Program-made: the position numbers and the translations under genes | Part shown: positions 10,224 to 20,301 of the stretch, in pieces | How the letters are laid out: every line of letters starts with the position of its first letter | How positions within the stretch are numbered: position 1 is the stretch's first letter | Notes under the pieces: generated by a model | What the model saw: only the letters and a program-made list of their open reading frames with translations | Databases searched by the model: none | What the model was told of the DNA's origin: nothing | NCBI GenBank assembly: GCA_965153455.1 | Contig: OZ234493.1 | Location: 32,726,213 to 32,790,212, forward strand | Length of the DNA: 64,000 nucleotides | Reading direction: 5' to 3' | DNA from: Sphagnum compactum | Lineage: Eukaryota; Bryophyta; Sphagnopsida; Sphagnales

Positions 10224-11258
10224 CTAGAGTGTTTTGGTCAAAGTTATGTGCTGATTTGTTGCTTCATTTAATAAATCTTCATCCATTTCATCCTCTCTGA
10301 TCAAGAATGTTTGGACCTCCATATCTTCACAACCTTGGTCACCTGGAATCGCCATATTTGGGTGTGATTCAATTCTACCCCTAAAATTTGTGAGAGCAAC
10401 CTGTTCACCACATAATTCAGATCCTTCTCTCAATTCCTCTCGAGTTAATTGACTTTGTAATTCTTTTTCAACATCTTCAATCCAAGTCCTATCAAAAGCA
10501 TCCTTTGACAAAATGCATATGTTATGCAAAATTATGCATGTAGAAACAACATCTAGGATAAAACACAATGAATAATCCATACGTTTTATGATAATCCTCC
10601 ACCTACATTTTATTATGCCAAATGTTCACTCAACACACATCCGAGTTGATGATTGAATGAAATTCCAATTTATATTGTATCCTTCCAAAGTTAAATCACC
10701 TCCACCCTTGAATGGACAATAAATCCATGGATGCATCAAATATGCTACAATACCGATCAACTTGTAGGGTAGAAACTTGCTTTGAATTCACATCTTCCCA
10801 ACTTTTGAAAGTTGGAAGATAGTTCAATCATGCATGCTATCAATCCAACCAAACTCATAATCCCAAAATACACATTTTGTATCAACAATTCCTTGCAATA
10901 GTGGAGAATGAAATGACTTTCAACAATAATAGTCTTCTCCCCCTACGATAGATGTTTGAATGGGGATGTGTGACCCATCTATTGCGCCAATGACGTGTGG
11001 AATTCCATGTAAACCTTCAAACTCTTTTGACAAAACCCTAAATTGAGGTTCAGTTGGAAATTGCACAAACAATTTTCGAAGATGCAACCTTACCATATGA
11101 CAAAACTCTCTCACAATCATTGAAATAGTAGCTTTAGCTACTCCAAAAAGATCACTCATTAGTTGTACGCCATTCCCACTTCCTAACCTCATCAAAGACA
11201 TTACAACCCTATCTTCCACCAAAATTGGATCTCTCATAGGTGTATGTTTGTTTTTTCA
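10224..11258 (-). pseudogene. PIF/Harbinger transposase (DDE nuclease), broken by TGA stops
   Basis: One continuous frame from about 11258 down to 10224 shows the DDE_Tnp_4 family. It has MREPI-like MRDPILVEDRV, the first Asp in HVIGAIDGSHIPIQ, then YY-KSFHS, the second Asp in a DSMHD motif, LPYKLIG, PWIYCPFKG, NWNFIQSSTRM, the Glu in a VE-TFG motif, and ILHNICIL near the end. Five in-frame stops occur (low coordinates 11256, 10920, 10824, 10788, 10626) and every one is TGA. No frameshift is needed over this stretch. The N-terminal part upstream (to about 11560) lies in another frame. The three catalytic acidic positions remain visible. Dead as it stands. Confidence 0.85.
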
Positions 11259-11844
11259 AATGTGAACCCAATTTTTCAAAAAGGTATCGAATGTGCAATG
11301 AGAAACCATAGTGCTTTGCTTGAACATTTTTTCTATGTAATCACTAAACAAAAACCGATCTATGAATCCATGTTACCTTTCAAAAGCCCAAACAATATGT
11401 TTTTCCTCCTCATGAAATCACACATGACTACAAGCAATGTAAAGCACTCCATTCCAAACCCTAAAACCAAAGCTTGAATATTCAACACTTGTTGAATCAA
11501 CATATAAAAAACCCAATACATAGCCATCACAATCAATATTCGTTTCTTTCTCTCATCCATGATGTGTGAATATTATTTCAAAGTGCAAAAGAGGAGAAAA
11601 GTGTGAATATTTTTTCAAAAGTGCAAAAAAGGAGAAAAAAAAAAAGAAAACAATCAAATGAAAAAGAAAAACAAACCAAAGAAAAAACCTAAAATGAAAA
11701 AGAGGAAAAGAAGAAATAGGAGAGCACTACAAAGTTAGGGCACTCAGATTTCAACAAAAAAATAAATTAACCAGATTTTTTTTTATTATAAAAATGCATG
11801 TGGCTCATCCTTTGGTCCAAATTTGGGTTTACACGTTTACACAT

Positions 11845-11916
11845 TGGGCCATGGCCCATGAGTTCTCTCTTGGTCTCATCCAATAAGGGGGTATCAATAG
11901 GTAGCTTCTTTGGGCC
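11845..11916. promoter_or_regulatory. TGGGCC/GGCCCA motifs in the Harbinger end upstream of the WD40 gene
   Basis: TGGGCC occurs at 11845-11850 and 11911-11916, and GGCCCA at 11853-11858. TGGGCY 'site II' elements are known promoter motifs of plant ribosome-biogenesis and translation genes. Here they lie in the transposon end, 350-430 bp upstream of the WD40 start codon. Use by the gene is inference only. Confidence 0.35.
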
Positions 11917-11947
11917 CCCGCCCATGGTCTCTAGTGTAAACAGGGCC

Positions 11948-11950
11948 TAA
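11948..11950 (+). other. Right target-site duplication TAA of the Harbinger element
   Basis: TAA directly follows the right terminal repeat (AACAGGGCC) and matches the TAA at 8162-8164. Confidence 0.75.
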
Positions 11951-12053
11951 GGTGGAACCAGATATTAACTCAGCCTAGGTTCATCCACAGCGAGTCATTA
12001 CGGGCATCCAGCGCAGGGGGTGCTGATTTAGTCTGGTCGAGGTTTTAGGTTTG

Positions 12054-12178
12054 GGGAGCTTTTAGGGTTGGGGCGATGGGGGTAGAGAGAGAGACAGAGA
12101 GACAGGGAGAAGAGGAGGGTTTAGAGGTCGGGAGCTTTTAGTTGTTGGGCGATGGGGTAGAGAGAGACTGGGAGAAGA
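12054..12178 (+). repeat. Duplicated 5' leader segment of the WD40 gene, period about 76 bp
   Basis: GGGAGCTTTTAG..TTGGGGCGATGGG followed by GTAGAGAGAGA occurs at about 12054 and again at about 12130. It is a purine-rich leader just upstream of the ATG at 12272. Confidence 0.6.
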
Positions 12179-12271
12179 CGAGTAGTGCATCCGCAGAGAC
12201 GGACGCGCAGAGCTCGTCCGGCCTTTTGCTGCCACAAAGGGGACCAGCAAGGGCAGTAGAGGTGGAGAGGC

Positions 12272-14793
12272 ATGAAGTTGGTGGCAGGTTCATACGAGAG
12301 GTTTTTGTGGGGGTGGGAAGTGAAGGAGAAGAAGAAGCAGTTGGAGTGGGCATTCTCCTACCCGGCGCATCTGGGAGCCATCAAGTGTATCGCGTCGTGC
12401 GGCTCCGTGGTGGCCACAGGGGGAGCTGATGATACCATTAAGGTATTTGACCTCAATGCGCAGAAAGATATGGGGTCGCTGTACAAGCATGAGGGAGCCG
12501 TGACTTGCCTCCAATTCCACGGGCCCAGAGGAGCCGGTGGTGCTCCAGTTAGCAATCACCCAACACATCTCTTAAGTGGCTCCGAGGATGGTTCCATTTT
12601 CATCTGGGATACCGATTCTTGGATCCATCTCAAGACGATGCGGAGCAAGAAGGACTCTAAGGGTGCCGTCAATGACCTGTCCGTCCATCCCACGGGGATG
12701 ATGGCTTTGTCGGTAGACAGAGACAGGCACTTGAAGATGTGGAATCTGATGAGCGGCAGGTGCAGCTTTACTTTGAAGCTGCGGTCTGAAGCCTCCATTG
12801 TCAAGTTTGCGCCACAGGATGGGGGTTCTTACTCCATGGTGAGAGACGCAGTCGTAGAGGTTCGAGATGCAGAAAGCGGCACTGTTCTTCATCCTCTAGA
12901 GCATGAAAAACGTGTTCTCTGTCTTGCTCAACAACTGGTAAGCCATCTCTTGCTTCTTCCTTCTTCCCCGTCTTCCCTCACCCTTCCCTACATGGTATCC
13001 TTCTTTTCAGGGTTTAGGGTTTTGTGGCATTCTTCAAGTGGAACTTTGAATATTCTTTCAGACACAGACAAAAAAAGGTTTGATGACCTTCTGTCTGTGA
13101 TCACAGCATTCCTGCATGCAACCCTCCTATGTGGCAATTTCCCTTCCACTCACTTGTTTCTAGTTCTGCTCATCCTTCCCTACATGGTGTCCTTTTTTTC
13201 AGGGTTTAGGGTTTAGTGGTAGAATTTCCAGAATTCTCCAAGTGGGAAGTTTGAATATTCTTTCAGACTCATGCAAAAAAGGTTTGATGACCTCCTGTCT
13301 GTGATCACAGCATGCCTGCATGTAACCCTGGGGCAATTTCCCTTCCACTTGCTTGTCTCTAGTTCTGCATATGCCCACATTTAGTGGACAGGTCTTCAAA
13401 AGGAGTGGGTCTGAAAAGTCATGACAAGTATTCAGATGCTTTGGGGAATTGTTAGCTTGTGCCCTGCTCAGATTCAGCTCTGGAGTCATTGTCCTTGGCC
13501 ACATAAAACCCTCTCTTTAATCCAGTAGTTCTGCCTCTGCACCTGTATTGATGCAGAGTGTGGTTTGATCAGTTTTAGGGGTTTTCCAGCCGAAAGACAT
13601 TTTGTTCTCCATAGAACTTAGTCAGGGGTCTGTTTTTGTGGAGCCAGGAAGCTTATCACTCATGTAAACTTCACCAAGAAAAATGGGTCTGACACTAGTG
13701 AGTGACTTTTGGGGTGTGTTTCTTTCTCAGGACCACTTATTGATTACAGGTGGCGAGGACTCAGTAGTGAGGGCATGGGACACACGCACAGGAAAGCAGG
13801 CATGGTCCATTGCAAATGCTCACACAAACAGGATTCGTGGTCTTGCAATTGTGGGATCCAATTTGGGGTCAGATGAGCACTCTAGCGGGTTGTATGATTT
13901 GATATCTTCAGCCTCATCAGATGGGATGGTGCGGGTGTGGGATTCTCGCATGGTGGACACACCAACTCCTGCCCCAATTATGGAAGCTGAGACAAAAGCA
14001 CGCCTCACTTGCCTTGTGAGCTGTGGGGTTTCCAGGAGTATGTCACACTGTCCCTGTCCAAGCAACTGAGGAAGTTTTGAAGTTTTTCACATGTCACATG
14101 AGCTGTCCCCAGATCTTAGTGTAATTGCACACTGTTAGTCCTGAAGACAAACTTTCATGATGAACCATACCACAAGACTATGCTTACAGATGGGTTTCTA
14201 CATTGATTATGAATAATCACACAATCTGCATGAAAATGACTGTCTGCATTTGTCTTCATTTTGGGACTAGTTGTTGGTGTCTCAACACCAAATCAAATCT
14301 GCCGATAGGAGAAATGCAAAAGGTGGGAGGTATGTCTTTATTAGAGTGTTTCTGATGGTAAAATGATGTTTTCATCTCAGAATCTCAACTATCTCCAACC
14401 AAGACACTTGAAGAAAAGCTAGGTGTTGGAGAAGAGAAGCTGTCAACTGCAGATATCAAACTTGGATCCAAGCCAAAAAGGAAGAAGAAAGTCAAGCCAT
14501 CAGGGGATGATGACAGCCATCTCAAAAAAGTTGCAGACGGACGACCTCCAAAACGAGCCAAGCTCAATGTCCAAGGAAAGGCAAGGGGGTTTTCACAGTT
14601 GCTGACAAAGAGTCAAGGGATGAAGAGGAAAGCTTCACGCATACCGGAACGTTTAAATGCAAGTGACAAGGATGATTTAAAACGGCAGAAACCAACATTA
14701 AAACAAAGTCCTGGAACTGAAGTGAGGAAGTCATCAGGTGGAGGAAAAGGAGTCAACACTGAGGGGAAAAAAAGGAGGAAAGTACGGAAATGA
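12272..14793 (+). CDS. WD40-repeat protein, PAK1IP1/Mak11-like (60S ribosome biogenesis)
   Basis: Homologues (yeast Mak11, human PAK1IP1) are nucleolar WD40 proteins needed for 60S subunit maturation. Exon 1 is 12272-12937 (start MKLVAGSYERFLWGWEV, donor GTAAGC). Exon 2 is 13731-14015 (acceptor TTTCTCAG, donor GTGAGC). The last exon is 14381-14793, ending TGA. Exon 2 ends in phase 0 but the last exon needs one preceding base; a candidate 52-nt exon at 14271-14322 restores the frame and gives 471 residues. WD repeats are visible at GAIKCIASCGSVVATGGADD, HLLSGSEDGSIFIWDT, GMMALSVDRDRHLKMWN, ITGGEDSVVRAWDTRTG and SSASSDGMVRVWDSR. The C-terminal tail is Lys/Arg-rich and ends KKRRKVRK, as expected for a nucleolar protein. 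A 192-bp direct duplication lies in intron 1. The small exon is tentative; the rest is firm. Confidence 0.88.
12983..13370 (+). repeat. Direct tandem duplication of 192 bp in intron 1 of the WD40 gene
   Basis: CCTTCCCTACATGGT begins near 12982 and again near 13174. Both copies continue through TTTCAGGGTTTAGGGTTT, TTGAATATTCTTTCAGAC, AGGTTTGATGACC and TGTCTGTGATCACAGCAT. Each copy contains a polypyrimidine-AG that looks like a splice acceptor (TTCTTTTCAG, TTTTTTTCAG). Confidence 0.85.
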
Positions 14794-16368
14794 GGTGCAA
14801 TCACAGAGTACATATGGAGTAGTGCTGAAGTTAAGTACAATGACCCTGTGGTCTTCATAGGACACAAGTGATTTAGGTCAGCTTCTTTTCATTTTTGTTC
14901 ACAAGGATAGCATTTTGTCATTGATCGGACATGCTGCAGTTCATCAAATCTACTCCATTGAATGTAGTCTGGTCAAAGAGTGATGAATACTTAATGTCAA
15001 CAGCCTTTTCTGAAGCAAAAGTCAGATCAAGGAGCATTGTTCTAGGCATGGTCGGAACATTGGAGCAGGTTTGGTTGTACAAAGTAGGCCCTTCCTGTAT
15101 AAATCTTAGCATCCTTGTAGCACACAACTTTATGAAAAAGGCATAGGTTATAAGTGGGACACCTAGTGGTTGAGAGACTTACAAGTTTTCTCCAGTGGTG
15201 TCACAAGAGAGCTTGTCAAGTTGGAGAAACAAGTGATTTAAGAAATTCAGCTCAGCATTTTGGAGGGCTGTGTGGTATTGGAATGGAGCAATGATTCAGA
15301 TTCAGATGAAAGCTTTCAACAGACAGGGAGCTTAGGCATTGACTAATATTTAAGCAGACTTAGTTCATGCCTAACATTTTCTTGGGTGGAAAGGATTTTG
15401 ACTGTCCAAATGTACACACATGGACCAACAATTTTTTGTAAGCATTCTCTGCATGTAGTGCATGGAAGAAAATCTCTGCTAATGTTCATCTTTCCTGCAT
15501 ACTTGATGACCTTATAATCAAAAACCATAAAGCAAAATTACTGACCAACAAGCAACTCGTTGCCTAATTGCTTTGCCCCTTCATTATGACAAGGTCAGAA
15601 AATGTCAAAAGAAAATGTTTGATCTTGTTCTCAAAAAATGAACTCACAGTTCACAGTAACACCAGGTGAACAGTTTTCAAAATGTGGTGCCAAAGAAACT
15701 TTGCATTGTTCTGTAGTCTCTCTTGACAAGCAGAGCCAACAAAAGGAGAGGTTCAGCCTATCATTTTACTGAGAGGATTCATGGATGTGGAAAGCCAAAG
15801 AGACTGACACATGATGCAGTAGGTGTACATAAGTATCAGCACCTGAAAACCAATGAAGTTTTTTCTAGGGTATACAGAGGATCGCTTATGAAACACAAGA
15901 AGCTGGTGCGCTTTATTTTCCCATGATAACTGTGCAGGCATTAGGGTCTTCATAAAGCCCACTGTCTTTTTTCCCATGATACCTGGCAGGTCTCATGAGA
16001 AAAAAAACCACAGTAGGCTTTACACAGTGTAAAGCCCATGGACTGAAGCTTTATGGAAATTGGGGACTCCCTTGATTCCTACCTCAGGGTCCCTAATTTC
16101 TGGTAAAAGCCATAGCCTACAAGAAAACCCTTAACAGGTTCAACCCTAAAACTGGACTGTGTTTCTTGTTACATGCGTGGGAAAGAAATAAGCTACGGAT
16201 GCATGGGTTGCATGATCATGGATCTCGTGGGTGGAGACGATGATGATAATGATGGTGGTGTGCCAAGATCCGCTCGCACAAGATTCCGGAACAATCCCCT
16301 GTTGAAGGAATTTTTAATTCTTGGCAGGTTTGCGGATCTTGCAGTGGTAATTGTTGTGGAGAATAGCA
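14794..16368. other. Intergenic region between WD40 and GT47 genes
   Basis: Includes the 3' region of the WD40 gene and the 5' region of the GT47 gene. No family is recognised. Open frames such as those at 15723-15926 and 16173-16451 start with non-ATG codons or lie in what is probably GT47 leader sequence, and look spurious. Confidence 0.5.
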
Positions 16369-16548
16369 ATGATTCTAGCGTGGAGAGACAGTTTCAAGGT
16401 GGAGATCATGGGTATAACCCTGTTAGAGGTTTTGTCTACTGCTGGGAGTAGTCTTCAAGAGAGGAGTTGCAAAACTCATGGCCGCATTGCTACCCAAGAA
16501 GGAGCTGGAGCTGGGAAGCCTGGTAGACAGAAGAGAATCACGAGCTCA

Positions 16549-19500
16549 ATGGTCAGAGATGATCATTCAACGGAGATTAGAGAAAAATCAGACCGTACCA
16601 GGAGCTCCAAGGCCTTTACAGCAACGGTGCCGCGTTCTGTACATGCATCATGTGCAGCGTATTGTAGCGTAGTAGTGATCATCCTGTTGCTTCTTCATTT
16701 CACATGCTTCGCAACATTGGACACGGCACTACTTTCATCCCGCACCCATGATGATATCTCTATTCCTTCTGAATCTCTGCGTCCCCAGCGAGTTGTAGGT
16801 TCATCTCCAGTCGTTTCTAGACACCAAGAGTTCAACAGAAAAACACTCATGCCTTTGGTTTCCTTGGAGAAGCCAGCAGCTGCTGCTTCTCAAGAACTTG
16901 TTCAGTCCAGTACTGGCACAGGAGGAAGAGCAGAAGACTACGATCACATGATCTGCAGAGGGAAACACATCTATATACACAATCTACCACCTGAGTTCAA
17001 CTCCAATCTCGTTGCAAGATGTCGATACGGCATCACCAGCCGGCTCAACTTCTGTCCGCAGACAAGCAACCACGGCCTTGGTTTGAATTTGAACTCCAAG
17101 AAACAACGTCCTCGCAACATTTCTGGTTCGTCGATTGCTGTTGCTGCTGTGGACGACGCTTTCAGACATGGGTGGTACCAGACAGATCCCTACATGTTGG
17201 AGTTTATCTTCCATTCTCGCTTGCAAAGCTACCCCTGTCGAACGTCCAATGCTTCCATGGCGGATGCCTTCTTCATTCCTTACTATGCAAGATTGAATGC
17301 CCTTCGGTACTCGTACAATACGACGGTACGTAAATGTTTGCCTTTGCACTCAAAAATGTTCCCCTTTTCTCATTTGAAACGCGCAAACGAATGCGTCCAG
17401 GAAAAGAAAGGACAGCGCAAAAGTGTCACTGTGGCTACATCACAAAATTGAAAAAAAACAAAACAAAAAAACAGAGAGAGAATCCCCTGCGCCTGCATCC
17501 CTCACCTCTCCCATGCACATCTGTGTCGCTCGCTCGTCATAGTGAACCTTCGCGTATGATCTATTGACATCGCTGCCAGTGCGGGCGGGGAGCTTGAACA
17601 GGAACAGGCTGAGACACATGGCAAAAAGCTGGTGGAATGGTTGAAAGAGAACGCCGGAGACGAGTGGAGGCGCAACGGAGGCTGCGATCATTTCATGGTT
17701 CTCGGAAGAACATCGTGGGATTTTGATGTAGTGAGCGATGGCGTTGTTGAATCCTGGGGCACGGGGATGCTTTCTTTGGCCCACATGAAGAATGTGACTA
17801 CTGTTTTGCTGGAGAGAAATCCATGGCTGGAGAATGAGCAAGCCGTGCCGTATCCCACCTCGTTCCATCCTTCTTCTGTCCTTGAGCTGTACCGCTGGTT
17901 GGCCAAGGTCCGCAGCGTGGAACGAAGGTCTTTGTTTGCATTTGCAGGTGAAGCTTTTGAACCCTAAACCCACACATTATTTGTTGTTCTAACTTTCCTC
18001 TCAAAGTCTTCCCTCTTTGCAAGCCTGGTCTCTCCTTACTGCAAACCACTCTTGTACCAGACCAACGAAATCTGAGAATCTCTCAACCATTTGCAGCGAT
18101 AATTGTGGTGCTTCAGTAGCTTGGAAATGGGCCCTCAATCCACTGCTCTACCCTCCACCCTGTTTAGAGTTTAGGGTGTTGTTTTTTTCAGAGAAAAATG
18201 CAATGCTGTCTAAGATCTGAAAGTAACAGTTTAGCTTGAGATTGCATCATCTGATAACAAGGGGTGTGTCGCACGATGGCCTTGTCATTTACATTAAAAA
18301 ATATCTTAAGGCAAAAGAAGAATTATGGAAACTCAAATAATTCACCATGCAAAAATATAATCTTCAAAAAAATCCTCTAAAAGAAACCAAAATCCTTCAA
18401 GATATTGGTTTCTTTAAGCTACTATACTCTATAATGAATCTAAACACAATATCCTTGCCTTGGTAGGCAAGGCCAATAAACCCCTTAGTGATTTTGCAGG
18501 GAGAAGAAAGGGTGTGAGAGTGCTGACAGAAATATGACAGTAGGGCTGCACTTCTGCAACCAAAAATAATTAAGCCGTGCAGCTATCCAACTCTTGATCA
18601 TTGCAGTAACTCTCTGGTTCTATTGAAAATTTGATGAAGTTGATCATCTGCAGGAGTAGTGTTATATGAGAGTCCTGGCCATACATTTTGACAGTTCTCT
18701 TCTTTATTATTACCATCATGAAAGTCGGATGGTCTTTGTTGCCAGCTCTTTTTCAAATGCTTATGCAACTTTCGTTGAAGACCTAAGGCTTGTTGTCCTT
18801 TCTCTTTGCAGGTGCAACACGAGCTCATCTGAAAGACAGTATACGTAGCAGGTTGCTGCAGCAGTGCTCTGAATCAGTGGCCTGTAGCTTGATCAATTGT
18901 CACCAGCTCCAGTGCAGCAACCACAATCCAAAACCCGTCATGAATGTCTTCTTGCGATCCAAGTTTTGTCTTCAACCCAGGGGCAATATTCCCACAAGCC
19001 GCTTGACCTTTGATGGCATGATTGCTGGTTGCATTCCAGTGTTCTTCCATGAGCACTCTGCATACACACAATATACTTTGCATTTCCCATCTGATAGAAA
19101 AAGGTAAACAGAAATGAATCTTCTCTTCTTGTGCAGTTTACTTCTAAGCTGTCTGGCTTTCCTTGCCTGCAAATTATAATGCACTTGGTTTGGCATGATA
19201 TGTGTGTGTGGCAGTTACAGAGCTTTTTCATCTTTGATGGGTTAACTGTGGGCAGAGAGAATATGAAGACATAAGTGAGAAGACTGAAATCTTTGTATAT
19301 CTACAAATGATGTGCAGCTACTCTGTGTACATTTCTGAGGAGCAGATCACATTGGGAACATCCATAGAAGCTGAGCTTCTCAAATTCTCAGAGGATAAAA
19401 TTGAACAGATGCGTGAAACCATAGTTTCTTTCATTCCCAAACTGCTCTATGCAAGGCATTCACATGCAGCAGGATTTCAAAATGTGCAGGGAGATGCATT

Positions 19501-19615
19501 TGACACAACTATAGAAGGAGTTCTTCAGAAAGTCACAAGATACAAGGAACAATTGAAGCTGTCATCATATGCAGGAACAGGAAGTTCCAAGTGTATTTCA
19601 AGATTAACCCAATAA
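16549..19615 (+). CDS. GT47 exostosin-family glycosyltransferase, MUR3-like
   Basis: Type II Golgi membrane protein of the exostosin (GT47) family. The closest remembered relatives are MUR3/XLT2-type xyloglucan galactosyltransferases, so a role in xyloglucan or other wall-glycan side chains is likely. Exon 1 ends at 17325 (GTACGT donor). Exon 2 is about 17593-17947, exon 3 is 18812-19103 and exon 4 is 19318-19615 (TAA). A hydrophobic anchor VVVIILLLLHF follows a basic N-terminus. GT47 landmarks in order: CRGKHIYIHNLPPEFNSNL, GWYQTDPYMLEFIFHSR, ADAFFIPYYARLNALRY, THGKKLVEWLKEN, DHFMVLGRTSWDF, then in exon 3 FCLQPRGNIPTSRLTFDGMI and AGCIPVFFHEHSAY. Phases 2-3 and 3-4 match. The 1-2 junction is uncertain, because an acceptor at 17579 would shift the frame and a weak AG at 17592 keeps it. 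The chosen ATG puts about 38 residues before the anchor. In-frame ATGs at 16369 and 16408 are alternatives. Length is about 575 residues. Confidence 0.9.
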
Positions 19616-20301
19616 ATGTCATCTGCGTCATGAGATGGGTTGTATCAAATGCCAATTGGTGCAGGACATATCACCACCCAATCTCAATATTCAACAGATC
19701 TTAAGGTAAAAACATGGCTTGTCCCTAGAACAGTGCAGTTTTGAAACAGATTCCACCTATGTGAGAGAAAATTGAAATTCGTCAACAAGCTCATTCCAGG
19801 AGCAGCCTAGCCCCCAACAACACATCTGAAATCAACTGAGTGGAAAACAACGACACCTCATTTGGACCTCAGAATTTGCATTCATAAAAATACTGCAGCC
19901 AAAAATGCTCAGCTCAGGGCAAGCCTGAGGCAAGATGATCCAGCTCTGCTTTCTTTTTACAGTTAAGGTTAACACAATCTACAAGGTCAGGAAGTGCTTT
20001 AAGAACTAAAGTTGGGAACAAATGAGTTGGACCAACTCAAACCAGACATTAAGAATTATACCACCATGTTGATAATGCTCCCAACCTGGACATCAATCCT
20101 CCTGATCCCTCAAACCATGCCATGTACACATTGTTGTGTACAATACTTCCCCCCTCCTTACAATCCTCAGCTCTACAAACAGAGCTTGAATGTGATACCT
20201 TAGTCTCAGGGTGGATCAAATGAGAGGGACGTTACAATCACTTGCAGTATGTGATTGTTTTCACCAAGACACATACATCCTTTACCAGGAATATCTGGCA
20301 T
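19616..20301. other. Convergent 3' regions of GT47 and FORKED-like genes
   Basis: The two genes end facing each other about 690 bp apart. No coding sequence seen between them; it should contain both 3' UTRs. Confidence 0.6.

Larger units (their letters stand above)
8165..11947. mobile_element. Full-length, decayed PIF/Harbinger DNA transposon
   Basis: About 3.78 kb bounded by imperfect terminal inverted repeats. The left end reads AGGTTTGGTTACACTAAAG and continues to ACCATGG. The right end, read inwards on the minus strand, is GGCCCTGTTTACACTAGAG and continues to ACCATGG. TAA flanks both sides. Inside are a minus-strand DDE nuclease (10224-11258) and convergent + strand frames (8788-10126) in the place of the usual accessory Myb-like ORF. 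All coding parts carry stops, so it is no longer autonomous. Its right end lies only about 325 bp upstream of the WD40 gene start. Confidence 0.85.

Noticed and set aside
12142-12429. + strand frame overlapping the WD40 start
   Set aside because: Out of frame with clear WD40 coding sequence; it covers the leader duplication.
15723-15926. 67-codon + strand frame with basic composition
   Set aside because: The first codon is TTG, there is no family match, and it sits in spacer between two genes.
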